A stretch of 64,000 nt of DNA from Nostoc sp. LPT. GTDB lineage: Bacteria; Cyanobacteriota; Cyanobacteriia; Cyanobacteriales; Nostocaceae. The stretch lies in NCBI RefSeq assembly GCF_017115165.1, contig NZ_JABXKF010000064.1, forward strand, positions 17,159 to 81,158, written 5' to 3'. Position 1 is the first letter of the stretch; every line of letters starts with the position of its first letter. A program made the translations under genes and the position numbers. Below the pieces are notes generated by a model, which ran no database searches, was not told the DNA's origin, and worked only from the letters and a program-made list of their open reading frames with translations. This document shows, piece after piece, positions 39,726 through 48,736 of this stretch.

Positions 39726-39887
39726 AACTTTGTTTTTCCTTGTGTGATTTACGCTTTTTCTTGGACAGTTAGCTTTTTTACTTTTTTATAGCTACCTATT
39801 TCAATGTAATCTTTCCAGTTTGAATCAGTACCTCCTAACAACTCTTAATTGTTAAGATATCGCCAAACTGGGCTAATTAGTCGAACT

Positions 39888-40640
39888 TCAAGAATCCTGA
39901 GTTTTGGGTAACTGCTGTTGGGGAGGCTGTCCTGTCTTTTGGCTCTCCTCAGTTAGGAGACTATTGTGCTGTGTGTTTTCTGACTGCTTGAAAACCTGCA
40001 CCTTCATCGCTGCCAATTCGGTATCTACATAATTAGATTCCAAAGAAGTAAATTGTGTTTCCAAGTCGTCGCTGCTAAGTTGAGCTATGGCTTCTGATTG
40101 AGCTTCTATCTGTGAAACTTTTTCTTCCATGCGCTCAAAGGCACTCAGACTGCTAGTAGCAGAAACTCCGCCGAGCATTTCTTGGAGGCGATAAGACGCT
40201 TCAGCAGAACGGGCGCGAGCAATATACATATCTTTTTTTGTTTTCGCCTCGGAAATTTTTAACTCTAGCGATCGCATATCCTTTTTTAGCCTAGCAACTA
40301 TCTCGTTTTGCTGCTCTATCTGCGAAAATAGGGCTGTAGTGGTTTCTTTATAGGCTTGGCGCTTAGTCAAAGCTTCACGTGCTAGAGGCTCATTGCCTTG
40401 TTGCAGGGCCAATTGGGCGCGGCGATACCATTCTTCCGTTTGCGACTGAGCGGCCGCTGCTTGTCGTTGGGTGCGTTTCTGGGTAGCGATCGCTTGTGCT
40501 ACACCCTGCCGCAACTGCACCAGATTTTCCTGCATTTCCAGGACAGCTTGCTCCAAAATCTTTTCTGGATCTTCTGCACCACCGATCAAACTATTGAGAT
40601 TAGCACGAATCACCCGCAGGATACGCTTGATTAATTCCAT
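39888..40640 (-). CDS. pspA: PspA-like IM30-family protein
   Basis: A 250-residue paralogue of the neighbouring vipp1, with the same helix 0 (MELIKRILRVIRANLNSLI) and coiled-coil body (SAFERMEEKV) but without the conserved Vipp1 C-terminal helix; it ends in a Gln/Pro-rich tail. It is likely the stress-responsive PspA that protects the plasma membrane. Tandem arrangement with vipp1 points to local duplication, as also seen in other cyanobacteria. The names vipp1 and pspA are assigned by the C-terminal helix criterion. Confidence 0.88.
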   Translation of the reverse strand: MELIKRILRVIRANLNSLIGGAEDPEKILEQAVLEMQENLVQLRQGVAQAIATQKRTQRQAAAAQSQTEEWYRRAQLALQQGNEPLAREALTKRQAYKETTTALFSQIEQQNEIVARLKKDMRSLELKISEAKTKKDMYIARARSAEASYRLQEMLGGVSATSSLSAFERMEEKVSQIEAQSEAIAQLSSDDLETQFTSLESNYVDTELAAMKVQVFKQSENTQHNSLLTEESQKTGQPPQQQLPKTQDS

Positions 40641-40950
40641 ATCGGCTCTCCAACGAAATCCAGTTCTGAGTGCTGAGTTCTGAGTGCTGAGTGCCTCGGC
40701 TTAGAGTGCTGAGTATAATTATTCTTTTTTGTCATAGGGTAGTTATGAGTTATGGAGTACTGAGTGCCTAATTAAAGTTTTGAGTAGAATATTTTTTGTT
40801 GTGGGGTCGTAAACAAACAATATTTTGTCTCTTTGTCTCTACCACTCAGCATGGGCTAAACGCCCTGCTACCACTCAGCACTCAGCACTCCCTACTCAGC
40901 ACTCAATTGACTCAGGACTGTTATCTCATGGTATCGTAGATTTTTGCAAT
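40641..40950. repeat. CTGAGTG/GCACTCA heptamer arrays
   Basis: Four CTGAGTG/CTGAGTT heptamers lie at 40666-40693, and their reverse-complement type (ACTCAGC) at about 40848-40910. The two blocks could fold on each other. There is no gene in this gap. Confidence 0.75.
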
Positions 40951-42315
40951 TCATGGCTGCTGAACTCGTGCCTTGATTCCCTTCGCTTCTAACAGTTTCA
41001 TCTGTTGTTTTACTTGCTCTTTAGTTTTTAAAGCACCCAGATAAATCAATTCTTTGTTAGGCGATAAATAAGCATCAGGAATTACTTGCCGTGCTGAGGC
41101 AAAAGCTGCGCCTTTATTATCTATCACGACATGATAAAACCCATCTGTTCCTGGTTTAATTTCTGCATTTGGCTGTGGTGAGGTTGCGATTGGCTTGGGC
41201 GAGGTTTTTGTCGGTGAAGTGGAAGGTAAATTCAGAGGAGGCAAGGATTGTAGTGTCGGTACTGGTGCTAAGGCGGTCGGTTTGGTCGGTTTTAGGGCTG
41301 TATTGGGGTCAGACAATGCCGCTTGAGGATTTGCGGGATTTTGGGGAACAACTGGATTAGGCGCTACTGGGGGGGTTGGTTGGACTTTGGGTTTTAAGCC
41401 AACTACATCATTGGGATCTCTTACTTCAGGAAACTCTTCAGTAGCTAGATTGGGATATTTGGGTATAGATGTGCTTGGTGGCTGGATTTGAGGTTGGACA
41501 TTACTCCCAACTTCCTCAGTATTTTCTGGTGTAGGAGAGGAGTTGCCGTTAAATAAGTTGCCTAAATTCCATTGGGGCAAGCTTTTAGGATTGAAGACTA
41601 CATAACCTAAAGTAAGACTCGCCACTAATAGCAGCAACATGGAGCCAATACCCAAAGGTGATAGCAGACTGTCGCTAGAATTGCTTGGTTTTTTGGTTTC
41701 TGGTTGTTCTTCTGTCAGACTTCGCAGCAGTGCTTCACTAGATTCTAAATAGTCATCTGGGTGCTTGGGGCTATTATCTGGCTGCAAGTGATTTTCGCTT
41801 TTAGTATTTTTAACGATTGCTGGCACGATGCTTCTACTAAAGTTAGGTGGAGGTGGTGGAAGTTGAGTTTGTGTTTTAGCTGCATTGGATGTGGAAGACA
41901 CATTAAGATTATTCAGTTCCTCAATTTTTGCCGTAGCTGGTGCTGAGTTCATCTCAGGATTCACAGCTACAGATGCGGATGGTACATCAATTTTTGCCGT
42001 AGCTGGCGCTGAGTTCATCTCAGGATTCACAGGTACAGATGCAGGCGGTACGTTGGTTTGAATTTCCGTTGCTGATGACTGAGTTGCGCCCAATGTTGTC
42101 CCAATAGCAGTTAACGGTTGGGGTTGTCCGCTCATGTAACTTGCAACACGGGATTGCTTCGATGACACCAAACCAGTTCGCGTGCGTCGGTATCGAGCTA
42201 ACTCTTGATCTAGCGGCACTTCTAAACTTGCTAGTGCTGCTGCTAGTACTGGTTTCAACCCAGGTGTTTTAGATGATTGATGAGTACTGGAGTCATTCAG
42301 AGGTTTTTGAGTCAT
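40951..42315 (-). CDS. membrane-anchored Pro-rich protein with SPOR-like C-terminus
   Basis: A 454-residue protein. The N-terminal half is cytoplasmic and low-complexity, followed by one membrane helix (about 222-245, SMLLLLVASLTLGYVVF), a long Pro/Ser-rich linker, and a C-terminal SPOR-like domain (FYHVVIDNKGAAF to LEAKGIKARVQQP) that would bind peptidoglycan. Two 22-residue repeats (PEMNSAPATAKI) come from a 66-bp tandem duplication at 41921-42052. A role at the division septum or envelope is inferred from the domain only. Confidence 0.75.
   Translation of the reverse strand: MTQKPLNDSSTHQSSKTPGLKPVLAAALASLEVPLDQELARYRRTRTGLVSSKQSRVASYMSGQPQPLTAIGTTLGATQSSATEIQTNVPPASVPVNPEMNSAPATAKIDVPSASVAVNPEMNSAPATAKIEELNNLNVSSTSNAAKTQTQLPPPPPNFSRSIVPAIVKNTKSENHLQPDNSPKHPDDYLESSEALLRSLTEEQPETKKPSNSSDSLLSPLGIGSMLLLLVASLTLGYVVFNPKSLPQWNLGNLFNGNSSPTPENTEEVGSNVQPQIQPPSTSIPKYPNLATEEFPEVRDPNDVVGLKPKVQPTPPVAPNPVVPQNPANPQAALSDPNTALKPTKPTALAPVPTLQSLPPLNLPSTSPTKTSPKPIATSPQPNAEIKPGTDGFYHVVIDNKGAAFASARQVIPDAYLSPNKELIYLGALKTKEQVKQQMKLLEAKGIKARVQQP
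41921..42052. repeat. 66-bp tandem duplication
   Basis: Two direct copies (41921-41986 and 41987-42052) differ at only a few positions and are in frame, encoding the duplicated NPEMNSAPATAKI segments. Confidence 0.9.
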
Positions 42316-42535
42316 TGCTTTTGTGCCTCAAACTGTAGATTACTAGAATCAACTTTTAGATATATTTTGTGACAATAGTAGCGGAAATTATTTAAATAGA
42401 AAGAGTGGGCATTGGGCATGGGGGAGTGGGGATGAGGGGGATGAGGGAAATGTTACTGTTGCTCCCCCTGCTCCCTCATCTCCCCCTGCTCCCCCTGCTC
42501 TCCTGCTTTCCACTGTTCACTCCCCACTTTGAATA

Positions 42536-43090
42536 ATGTCGTTGAAATCAATTAATGATGTTTTAAGGATTCTGGAAAAGCAGGCTAAATGGCAGGAGCA
42601 ACCATTTCAACGCCTGCTCAAGTGTTGGGCAGAAGTTGTTGGCCCAGTGGTTGCTGCAAATACTCGACCATTGTCGATTCAGCGCGATGTTTTGTCGGTA
42701 GCAACTTCTAGTGCTGCTTGGGCGCAAAACCTGACTTTTGGTCGCACATCTCTACTTTTAAAGTTGAATAAAAAGCTGCCAACGCCTTTGGTTGATATTC
42801 GCTTCTCTACTGCTGGCTGGCAGAATCCGTCGGTGGAGAGAAAACAGCAACAATCGGTTTCGCCTCATGAGCATCCCAGTTACCTTGGTGATCAGATTAA
42901 CCGCTCTGATGCTACACCCACTAAAGATGTAAATGCGGCTTTTGGACATTGGACGAAGATTGTACGATCGCGATCGCATGGCTTACCCCTTTGTCCTCAG
43001 TGTCAATCTCCCACCCCACACGGTGAACTCCAGCGCTGGCAAGTCTGTTCTGTCTGTGCTGCTAAACAGTTTTCAAAGCAAAATAGTTGA
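42536..43090 (+). CDS. DciA-like DUF721 protein with C-terminal zinc ribbon
   Basis: A 184-residue protein. The N-terminal about 95 residues are a DUF721/DciA domain (WAEVVGPVVAANTRPLSI, LSVATSSAAWAQNL), the domain that loads or interacts with the replicative helicase DnaB in many bacteria. The C-terminus has two CxxC pairs (CPQCQSPTP and CSVC). The start ATG follows a C-rich heptamer tract. The helicase-loading role in cyanobacteria is inferred from the family. Confidence 0.8.
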   Translation: MSLKSINDVLRILEKQAKWQEQPFQRLLKCWAEVVGPVVAANTRPLSIQRDVLSVATSSAAWAQNLTFGRTSLLLKLNKKLPTPLVDIRFSTAGWQNPSVERKQQQSVSPHEHPSYLGDQINRSDATPTKDVNAAFGHWTKIVRSRSHGLPLCPQCQSPTPHGELQRWQVCSVCAAKQFSKQNS

Positions 43091-43516
43091 GCGATTATTC
43101 GTTGAGCAGAATTTATCCTGACAAACTTGCTGCTATCACATAAAATAGTTTTGATTCTGGAGAAAAAACATATTTCACTGCTAAGATATGCCGAACGTGG
43201 TATGTCAAGTAGACTATTTATTTGGAATTATATGCCTTAAGGATGGTTTAAGGAGGAAATTAAAAGGCTAGATAAATCAAAAGCTTTAGTTTTAGTCTTG
43301 ATCCCTAATAAGTTTTAGACGATATCTATATGCAACCGCTTTAAGGATTATTTAAATATATAACAAGATTATAAAAATATTCTGAAGTTTATTTTTTCCT
43401 TGGGATCGCTGAAACCTAGATAAAATAATGACTTTTTGGCTCTTATCCGTATTTATATATAGAAGCAAAATAGAAGAGTGAAATTCAGCCGGAAACGGCA
43501 CTAAAGATGAATCCAA
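43091..43516. other. intergenic, no gene seen
   Basis: About 425 bp, A/T-rich. It probably holds the promoter of the Cys-containing small gene at 43517. No RNA gene was recognised. Confidence 0.5.
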
Positions 43517-43831
43517 ATGAAACCCATTAAATTTCTAGCATCTGCCTGTAAATATTGCCGTCATTACCAGCCAGAAGGTCGCCGTGGTGGAACGTGCCAG
43601 CAGTTGGGCGCACCAGTTCAAGCGACTTGGAAGGCTTGCTCTTTGGCGCTCCCACCTTTTGCACCTTCTTGGGAAACCTTGGAGGATGCTTGGGGTTTGC
43701 CAGATGCAGCTCCAGTTTTAACATCTTGTCAATCTCTAGCCTCAGATTTAGACAATGCTGCTCTTGCCCCTATAGAGGAAATAACTGCTTCTATATCTGA
43801 ACAGGTAAAGACTAAAGCAGTGGTTATTTAG
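43517..43831 (+). CDS. small Cys-containing cyanobacterial protein
   Basis: A 104-residue protein with five Cys residues (ACKYCRHY, GTCQQLG, KACSLALPPF and TSCQS), arranged like a small metal- or cluster-binding module. No named family was recognised. The composition and normal codon use indicate a real gene. It ends before a shared bidirectional terminator and is convergent with menB. Confidence 0.7.
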   Translation: MKPIKFLASACKYCRHYQPEGRRGGTCQQLGAPVQATWKACSLALPPFAPSWETLEDAWGLPDAAPVLTSCQSLASDLDNAALAPIEEITASISEQVKTKAVVI

Positions 43832-43920
43832 TCATCCGTTATTACTGGACTGAGTTTTTAGTCTACTTAAAATAAGATTTGTTTTTAAGATTTTTAGTGC
43901 TGTAAAAGTTGATATATACA

Positions 43921-43953
43921 AAAATCGCACCCTTTAGTGAGGTGCGATTTTTG
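43921..43953. terminator. bidirectional terminator between convergent genes
   Basis: AAAAATCGCACC (43921-43932) and GGTGCGATTTTT (43942-43953) form a perfect 12-bp stem with a 9-nt loop, serving both the gene ending at 43831 and menB. Confidence 0.9.
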
Positions 43954-43958
43954 CAATT

Positions 43959-44792
43959 CTAAGGTAACCAAGGAAAAGAGCGAAAATCTGGTGGACGCTT
44001 TTCGAGAAAGGCTTGTTTGCCCTCACTTCCCTCTTCTGTCATGTAATAGAGTAGGGTGGCATTGCCAGCAAGTTCTTGTAAACCAGCTTGTCCGTCACAA
44101 TCAGCGTTGAACGCAGCTTTGAGACACCGAATTGCGATCGGACTTTTTTCTAAAATCTCGTGCGCCCATTGAATACCTTCAGTTTCTAGTTGTTCCAGTG
44201 GGACAACGCAATTAATTAAGCCCATTTCTAGAGCTTGTTGTGCATCATATTGGCGGCAGAGAAACCAAATTTCTCTAGCTTTTTTTTGTCCCACGATGCG
44301 GGCGAGATAGCTGGCTCCAAAACCACCATCAAAACTACCGACTTTCGGGCCAGTTTGTCCGAAAATGGCGTTATCGGCAGCGATGGTAAGGTCGCAAATT
44401 AAGTGTAGGACGTGTCCACCACCGATCGCATATCCAGCTACTAAAGCAATCACTACTTTCGGCATGGAACGAATCAGCCGTTGTAAGTCCAGCACATTCA
44501 AGCGAGGGATGCCAGTATCATCCACATAACCCGCATGTCCGCGCACGCTTTGATCGCCACCAGAACAAAAGGCATATTTGCCATCAGTGTGTGGGCCATA
44601 ACCAGTAAATAGGACAACACCAATAGTAGTATCTTCACGAGCATTACAGAAAGCGTCGTACAGTTCAAAGACGGTTTCAGGACGGAAAGCATTGCGTTTA
44701 TGAGGACGGTTGATGGTGATTTTCGCAATGCCATCAGTTTTTTGATACAGAATATCTTCGTAGGTTTTGGCAGTTTGCCAGTTAATTTGCAT
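43959..44792 (-). CDS. menB: 1,4-dihydroxy-2-naphthoyl-CoA synthase
   Basis: A 277-residue crotonase-fold enzyme that cyclises o-succinylbenzoyl-CoA in phylloquinone/menaquinone synthesis, the quinone of photosystem I. The motifs are [32 protein letters not shown], the oxyanion [13 protein letters not shown] and [24 protein letters not shown] (adjacent stretches). Full length. menD, another enzyme of the same pathway, lies 1.6 kb away on the same strand. Confidence 0.97.
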   Translation of the reverse strand: MQINWQTAKTYEDILYQKTDGIAKITINRPHKRNAFRPETVFELYDAFCNAREDTTIGVVLFTGYGPHTDGKYAFCSGGDQSVRGHAGYVDDTGIPRLNVLDLQRLIRSMPKVVIALVAGYAIGGGHVLHLICDLTIAADNAIFGQTGPKVGSFDGGFGASYLARIVGQKKAREIWFLCRQYDAQQALEMGLINCVVPLEQLETEGIQWAHEILEKSPIAIRCLKAAFNADCDGQAGLQELAGNATLLYYMTEEGSEGKQAFLEKRPPDFRSFPWLP

Positions 44793-44854
44793 TGGTATGA
44801 AGTGCGCTGTTGCTTCAAGAATTTTATCGCGGACGTAGGGACATGCGATACCTG

Positions 44855-44873
44855 CGGTGGGCTACGCCTACGC
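44855..44873. repeat. dispersed repeat (GGGCTACGCCTAC)
   Basis: An intergenic copy of the repeat whose core interrupts mdh, between menB and the Rpn/DUF4351 gene. Confidence 0.7.
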
Positions 44874-44927
44874 TAAAATTGGTATCTCAAGCCTTTACAA
44901 TTTGGTTCTGGGTGTTGAGGAATAAAA

Positions 44928-45812
44928 ATGCGACGTGACACCATCTTCTACAAATTATTTAAGCAATTTCCTCTTTTGCTGTTTGAATTAGTAGATGAAC
45001 CACCCCCAGAAGCGGAAAACTACCAGTTTGAATCAGTTGAGGTGAAAGAAACGGCGTTTCGGATTGATGGAGTGTTTTTACCTCCCGCTAATGCAGTTTC
45101 CAAAACCGTCTTTTTTGCAGAAGTCCAGTTTCAGAAGGACGAAGACTTATATCACCGCTTCTTTAGTGAATTGTTTTTGTTTCTCTACCGCCACTCTATC
45201 CGTTACGATGACTGGTTTGGAGTCATAATTTTTGGTTCTCGCAGCCTGGAACCTTCTTCCTCTTCGATTCACCGCGCTTTGTTGGAAAGTGATCAAATCA
45301 GGCGGGTTTATCTGGATGAGTTGGGGGATTTGCGAGAACAACCTTTGGGATTGGGTTTGATGTTGCTGACAAATGTTACTTCTGAAACGGAAGCAGTGGA
45401 AGGGGCGCGGTTTTTGCTGGAACAAGCACGGCAACAATCGGAGCAAGCGATAATTGATTTAGTTACGACGATTATTATCTACAAGTTTTCTACCTTAAGT
45501 CGAGAGGAGATTCAAGCGATGTTGGGACTGAATTTGGAAGAACCACGGGCTATTGTGGAAGCGAAGGAAGAAGGACGAGAAGAAGGAAAGATCCAAGGAA
45601 AGGTCGAAGGAAAGGTTGAAGGAAAGGTTGAAGGAGAAAGAACGATCATTTTACGACTATTAAATCGGCGCGTGGGTAATATTCCTGATAGGCTTCTGTC
45701 CCAGATTCAAGGGTTATCGGTGGAACAGTTAGAAGCTTTAGGTGATGCTTTGTTGGATTTCTCTACTCTTGCTGATTTGTCAGGGTGGTTACAAGGTCAA
45801 CTAAGCGGGTAA
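44928..45812 (+). CDS. Rpn family DUF2887/DUF4351 protein
   Basis: A 294-residue PDDEXK-type protein. The DUF2887 core has Asp47 (AFRIDGVF) and Glu65-x-Gln67 (FFAEVQFQ) as probable nuclease residues. A KVEG repeat linker (tandem AAGGTTGAAGGA) leads to a C-terminal DUF4351 domain (LLNRRVGNIPDRLLSQIQGL). These proteins are abundant and variable in Nostoc; many are thought to act in recombination or defence, but direct evidence is lacking. It is followed by a fragment of a second copy. Confidence 0.82.
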   Translation: MRRDTIFYKLFKQFPLLLFELVDEPPPEAENYQFESVEVKETAFRIDGVFLPPANAVSKTVFFAEVQFQKDEDLYHRFFSELFLFLYRHSIRYDDWFGVIIFGSRSLEPSSSSIHRALLESDQIRRVYLDELGDLREQPLGLGLMLLTNVTSETEAVEGARFLLEQARQQSEQAIIDLVTTIIIYKFSTLSREEIQAMLGLNLEEPRAIVEAKEEGREEGKIQGKVEGKVEGKVEGERTIILRLLNRRVGNIPDRLLSQIQGLSVEQLEALGDALLDFSTLADLSGWLQGQLSG

Positions 45813-45841
45813 GTTTCACGCACAGCAGAAGGGCGATCGCA

Positions 45842-46106
45842 CTCCGTAAAATAATTATGGCTACAAATAAAGTTTCCCAAAGTGAAGAAGCATTTGCAGA
45901 CACGCGGGTATATTAGAAGCGGTGGAAGAACGAGTGCGATCGTCCTCCAACTGTTAAAACGACTATTTGGCGAAATTGCTGAGGAACTTTTAGCCAAAAT
46001 TCAGGCATTATCGCTGCAACAATTGGAAGCGTTAGTTTTGGTGTTGTTGGATTTTTGTGCAATCGCGGATTTGGAAGAGTGGTTAAATTGTAAACTCACA
46101 GGTTAA
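45842..46106 (+). pseudogene. DUF4351 fragment of a decayed Rpn-type gene
   Basis: The open part, 45882-46106, encodes AIVLQLLKRLFGEIAEELL and LSLQQLEAL, i.e. a DUF4351 C-terminus like that of the neighbour. The catalytic domain is gone. Just upstream, the expected LEAVEERVR is readable in another frame, so a frameshift is present. It is probably the tail of a duplicated gene. Confidence 0.7.
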
Positions 46107-46140
46107 CATCTACAATGAAGAGAAACTATAGGTATTAATT

Positions 46141-46380
46141 ATGGCTTCTATTACTCTCGTTTTTTCTGATGAAAGTGAAATTATAGCTGGCTCACCCGCT
46201 TATTCAACTAACTATACTTTTAGACCTGGTGATAAATGTAAGGTTAAATCATCTGAATTTCAACAATATCGTATTGGTGAATTTGTTGGCATTCGTTGTT
46301 CAAATAGTACAACTTATGTAAAATTTCATGATGTATATAAAGAAGTTTATTTTACGGATATTATTCCTATCAACTATTGA
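46141..46380 (+). CDS. 79-residue hypothetical protein
   Basis: It begins MASITLVFSDESEIIAG and is beta-rich with FRPGDKCKVKSSEF, which looks like a small SH3/KOW-type barrel. No known family recognised. There is no signal peptide or membrane segment. It sits between the DUF4351 fragment and menD. Confidence 0.5.
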   Translation: MASITLVFSDESEIIAGSPAYSTNYTFRPGDKCKVKSSEFQQYRIGEFVGIRCSNSTTYVKFHDVYKEVYFTDIIPINY

Positions 46381-46436
46381 CATTGCATAAATTGTGGATA
46401 AAAGATAAATTACCTGAATTTGCTCACATTTTTTAC

Positions 46437-48200
46437 TTAGTAATATTTAATACCAATATCTGCGGCGAGCTTCCCTAAATTATTCTTGCGCCATTTTGCA
46501 TCGGCCTTGCGATTTGTCTGCACCTCCAAAACCCGAATTCCCTTAGTTGGAAGTGGGTTTAATTTTTGCTGCAACTGTTCCCAAGAAATAATTAATTCAT
46601 GCTCAACATTATAGGTGGCGCATAACTGAGCAAAATTAATATCCTGGGGAGTGCCAAAAAACTCTTCAAAGGGCGGATCAAACTTGGCAATGGGTAACAT
46701 TTCAAAAATGCCACCACCATTGTTATTGATTAACACAATCGTGAGATGTCCGACAAATTTATTGCGGATTAAAAAACCATTTGTGTCATGTAACAGCGCT
46801 AAATCCCCTGTTAACATCACACTACTTTGCTGGCGATGGGCAATTCCTAAAGCTGTGGATAATGTGCCGTCAATGCCGTTTGCACCCCGGTTAAAGTGCG
46901 ATCGCACTCCTAAATTATTCGGTTTCCAGAAATATTCCACATCCCGCACAGGCATACTGTTACCAATGAACAGTGGCGTTCCTGGCGGTAAAATCTGAGA
47001 AATTAACCAAGCTGCTTTACTCTCAATGATTTCATCTATTTTCCCCATCGTCTCGTCAACAGCTAACCTGACTTTAGCTTCCGCATCACACCATTGCTGC
47101 AAATAGTCTGAGGAGAAAGATAAATTTATCTCCTCTGCTTTTATATCTTCTACAGATATCCGTAAATGCGTCGTCCTCCCGTGCAAAGGGTCGAGATTTT
47201 GGTCACTGGGGTCAATTACCCAGCGTCGCGGTTGGGTTGCATCTATCCAGTTACGCAGTTCTTTACTCGTAGGCATTTCACCTACCTGAATCACCATTTC
47301 GGACGCTAACTGCTTTGCTAGTTGCTGATTTCGCAAAATCAGGTCGTAAGTGGAAATTAAATAATGGTTGAGTTCAGTATAATTTCTCACTGGGGAGAGT
47401 CCCTCAGCTAGCACAGGCCATTTGAGAGTTTGGGAAAGGTGCGCGATCGCTCTACAATATTCCTGTGGTTGCTGCGGTTGGGCAACACCAGCGATAATAA
47501 TGCCGCGATCGCATTCCTTCCATTCTTTGGGTATGGGGCATTGGGCATCGAGCATGGGGCATGAGTTTGTTATTGCTGCGAAAAAGTCTTCTGGTTGAAA
47601 CTGTGATTGCAAATAACTCAAATCAGTTCCATCAGGAACAGGTGCTAAGGGATCGCGAAAGGGAATATTCAAATGTACTGGCCCCTTTGTAGGAGTTTGC
47701 GCCCTTTCCCAGCTATGAATTACTGTTTGTCGCAGGTAAGCTAGCATTCCCAGATCGGCACAGGGTAAGGCTAACTCTGTTTGCCAATTTGGGTAGTTTC
47801 CATATAATCTCAATTGATCTACAGTTTGCCCAGAGTGACAATCTCGCAATTCTGGCGGTCTATCGGTGGTTAATATCAACAGTGGGACGCGACTATATGA
47901 GGCTTCGATTACTGCTGAATAAAAATTTGCTCCTGCTGTACCAGAGGTGCAAACTAATACTACAGGTCGTCCGGTTGCTTTAGCTTGTCCCAAAGCAAAA
48001 AAGGCGGCGGAACGTTCATCGAGAATAGAAATCGCTTCAATCTTAGGTGCTTGTTGAGCAAAGGCGACTGCTAAAGGTGTAGAGCGCGATCCAGGACAAA
48101 TGATCGCACAAGTCAATCCCAACCGCTTTAGCGTCTCTGTTAAAATATAAGCCCAAAGTTGATTAACATTTTTAAAGGCGAGCGGCATTAAATCAAACAT
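46437..48200 (-). CDS. menD: 2-succinyl-5-enolpyruvyl-6-hydroxy-3-cyclohexene-1-carboxylate synthase
   Basis: A 587-residue ThDP enzyme that joins 2-oxoglutarate and isochorismate in phylloquinone synthesis. Clear motifs are CPGSRSTPLAVAFA, the TPP Glu region DERSAAFFALG, SGTAGANFYSAVIEA, FNRGANGIDGTLSTALG and the Mg-binding GDLALLHDTNGFL and INNNGGGIFEMLP. Between IT and RGIIIAGVAQP there is a segment (NSCPMLDAQCPIPKEWKE) encoded by heptamer repeat. Whether the insert affects activity is unknown. Confidence 0.95.
   Translation of the reverse strand: MFDLMPLAFKNVNQLWAYILTETLKRLGLTCAIICPGSRSTPLAVAFAQQAPKIEAISILDERSAAFFALGQAKATGRPVVLVCTSGTAGANFYSAVIEASYSRVPLLILTTDRPPELRDCHSGQTVDQLRLYGNYPNWQTELALPCADLGMLAYLRQTVIHSWERAQTPTKGPVHLNIPFRDPLAPVPDGTDLSYLQSQFQPEDFFAAITNSCPMLDAQCPIPKEWKECDRGIIIAGVAQPQQPQEYCRAIAHLSQTLKWPVLAEGLSPVRNYTELNHYLISTYDLILRNQQLAKQLASEMVIQVGEMPTSKELRNWIDATQPRRWVIDPSDQNLDPLHGRTTHLRISVEDIKAEEINLSFSSDYLQQWCDAEAKVRLAVDETMGKIDEIIESKAAWLISQILPPGTPLFIGNSMPVRDVEYFWKPNNLGVRSHFNRGANGIDGTLSTALGIAHRQQSSVMLTGDLALLHDTNGFLIRNKFVGHLTIVLINNNGGGIFEMLPIAKFDPPFEEFFGTPQDINFAQLCATYNVEHELIISWEQLQQKLNPLPTKGIRVLEVQTNRKADAKWRKNNLGKLAADIGIKYY
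47525..47575. repeat. heptamer repeat inserted in menD
   Basis: GGGTATGGGGCATTGGGCAT is of the same type as the tracts at 54892 and 58618. It keeps the reading frame in menD. Confidence 0.75.
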
Positions 48201-48367
48201 AGCTATAAAACAATCTTAAATTTTAGATTTTGTCTAGGGAAATTCAATTTAAAATCCATCAATGTGGTGATGGAACCCAACACCGCCACGCGAGTTTCTG
48301 GGAAAGAAAATCTCCAAGCAAACTTGCTCCACTTTCTACAAAATGCACAATTTGCTCTCAAACTTTT

Positions 48368-48736
48368 ATGGACTGCATTCATTTAACGGGAATTCGCGGC
48401 TATGGCTACACTGGGTATCTACCAGAAGAACAGGTGCTAGGGCAATGGTTTGAGGTGGATGTGAGGTTATGGTTGGATATCTCCACAGCCGCCAAGACTG
48501 ACGCGATCGAAGACACTTTAGATTATCGCAGCGTCATTAGCTTGATACAACATTTGATCAAAACGTCTAAGTTTGCTTTGGTGGAGAAATTGGTAGCGAC
48601 GATTGCAGATTCTATTCTCCAAGAATGCGATCGTGTAACAAAAGTCCAAGTCACTCTCAGCAAACCTGCCGCACCTATTCCAGACTTTGGTGGCAAAATT
48701 AGCATTGAACTGACTAAAATCAAGTCCAATATTTAA
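48368..48736 (+). CDS. folB: dihydroneopterin aldolase
   Basis: From the ATG at 48368 the protein has 122 residues and begins MDCIHLTGIRGYGYTGYLPEE, the usual start of FolB, which cleaves dihydroneopterin in folate synthesis. The catalytic Glu and Tyr are in this start, and Lys is in ALVEKLVATIAD; VTLSKPAAPIPDFGGKISIEL closes it. An earlier in-frame start at 48230 lacks family similarity. It is divergent from menD. Confidence 0.93.
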   Translation: MDCIHLTGIRGYGYTGYLPEEQVLGQWFEVDVRLWLDISTAAKTDAIEDTLDYRSVISLIQHLIKTSKFALVEKLVATIADSILQECDRVTKVQVTLSKPAAPIPDFGGKISIELTKIKSNI

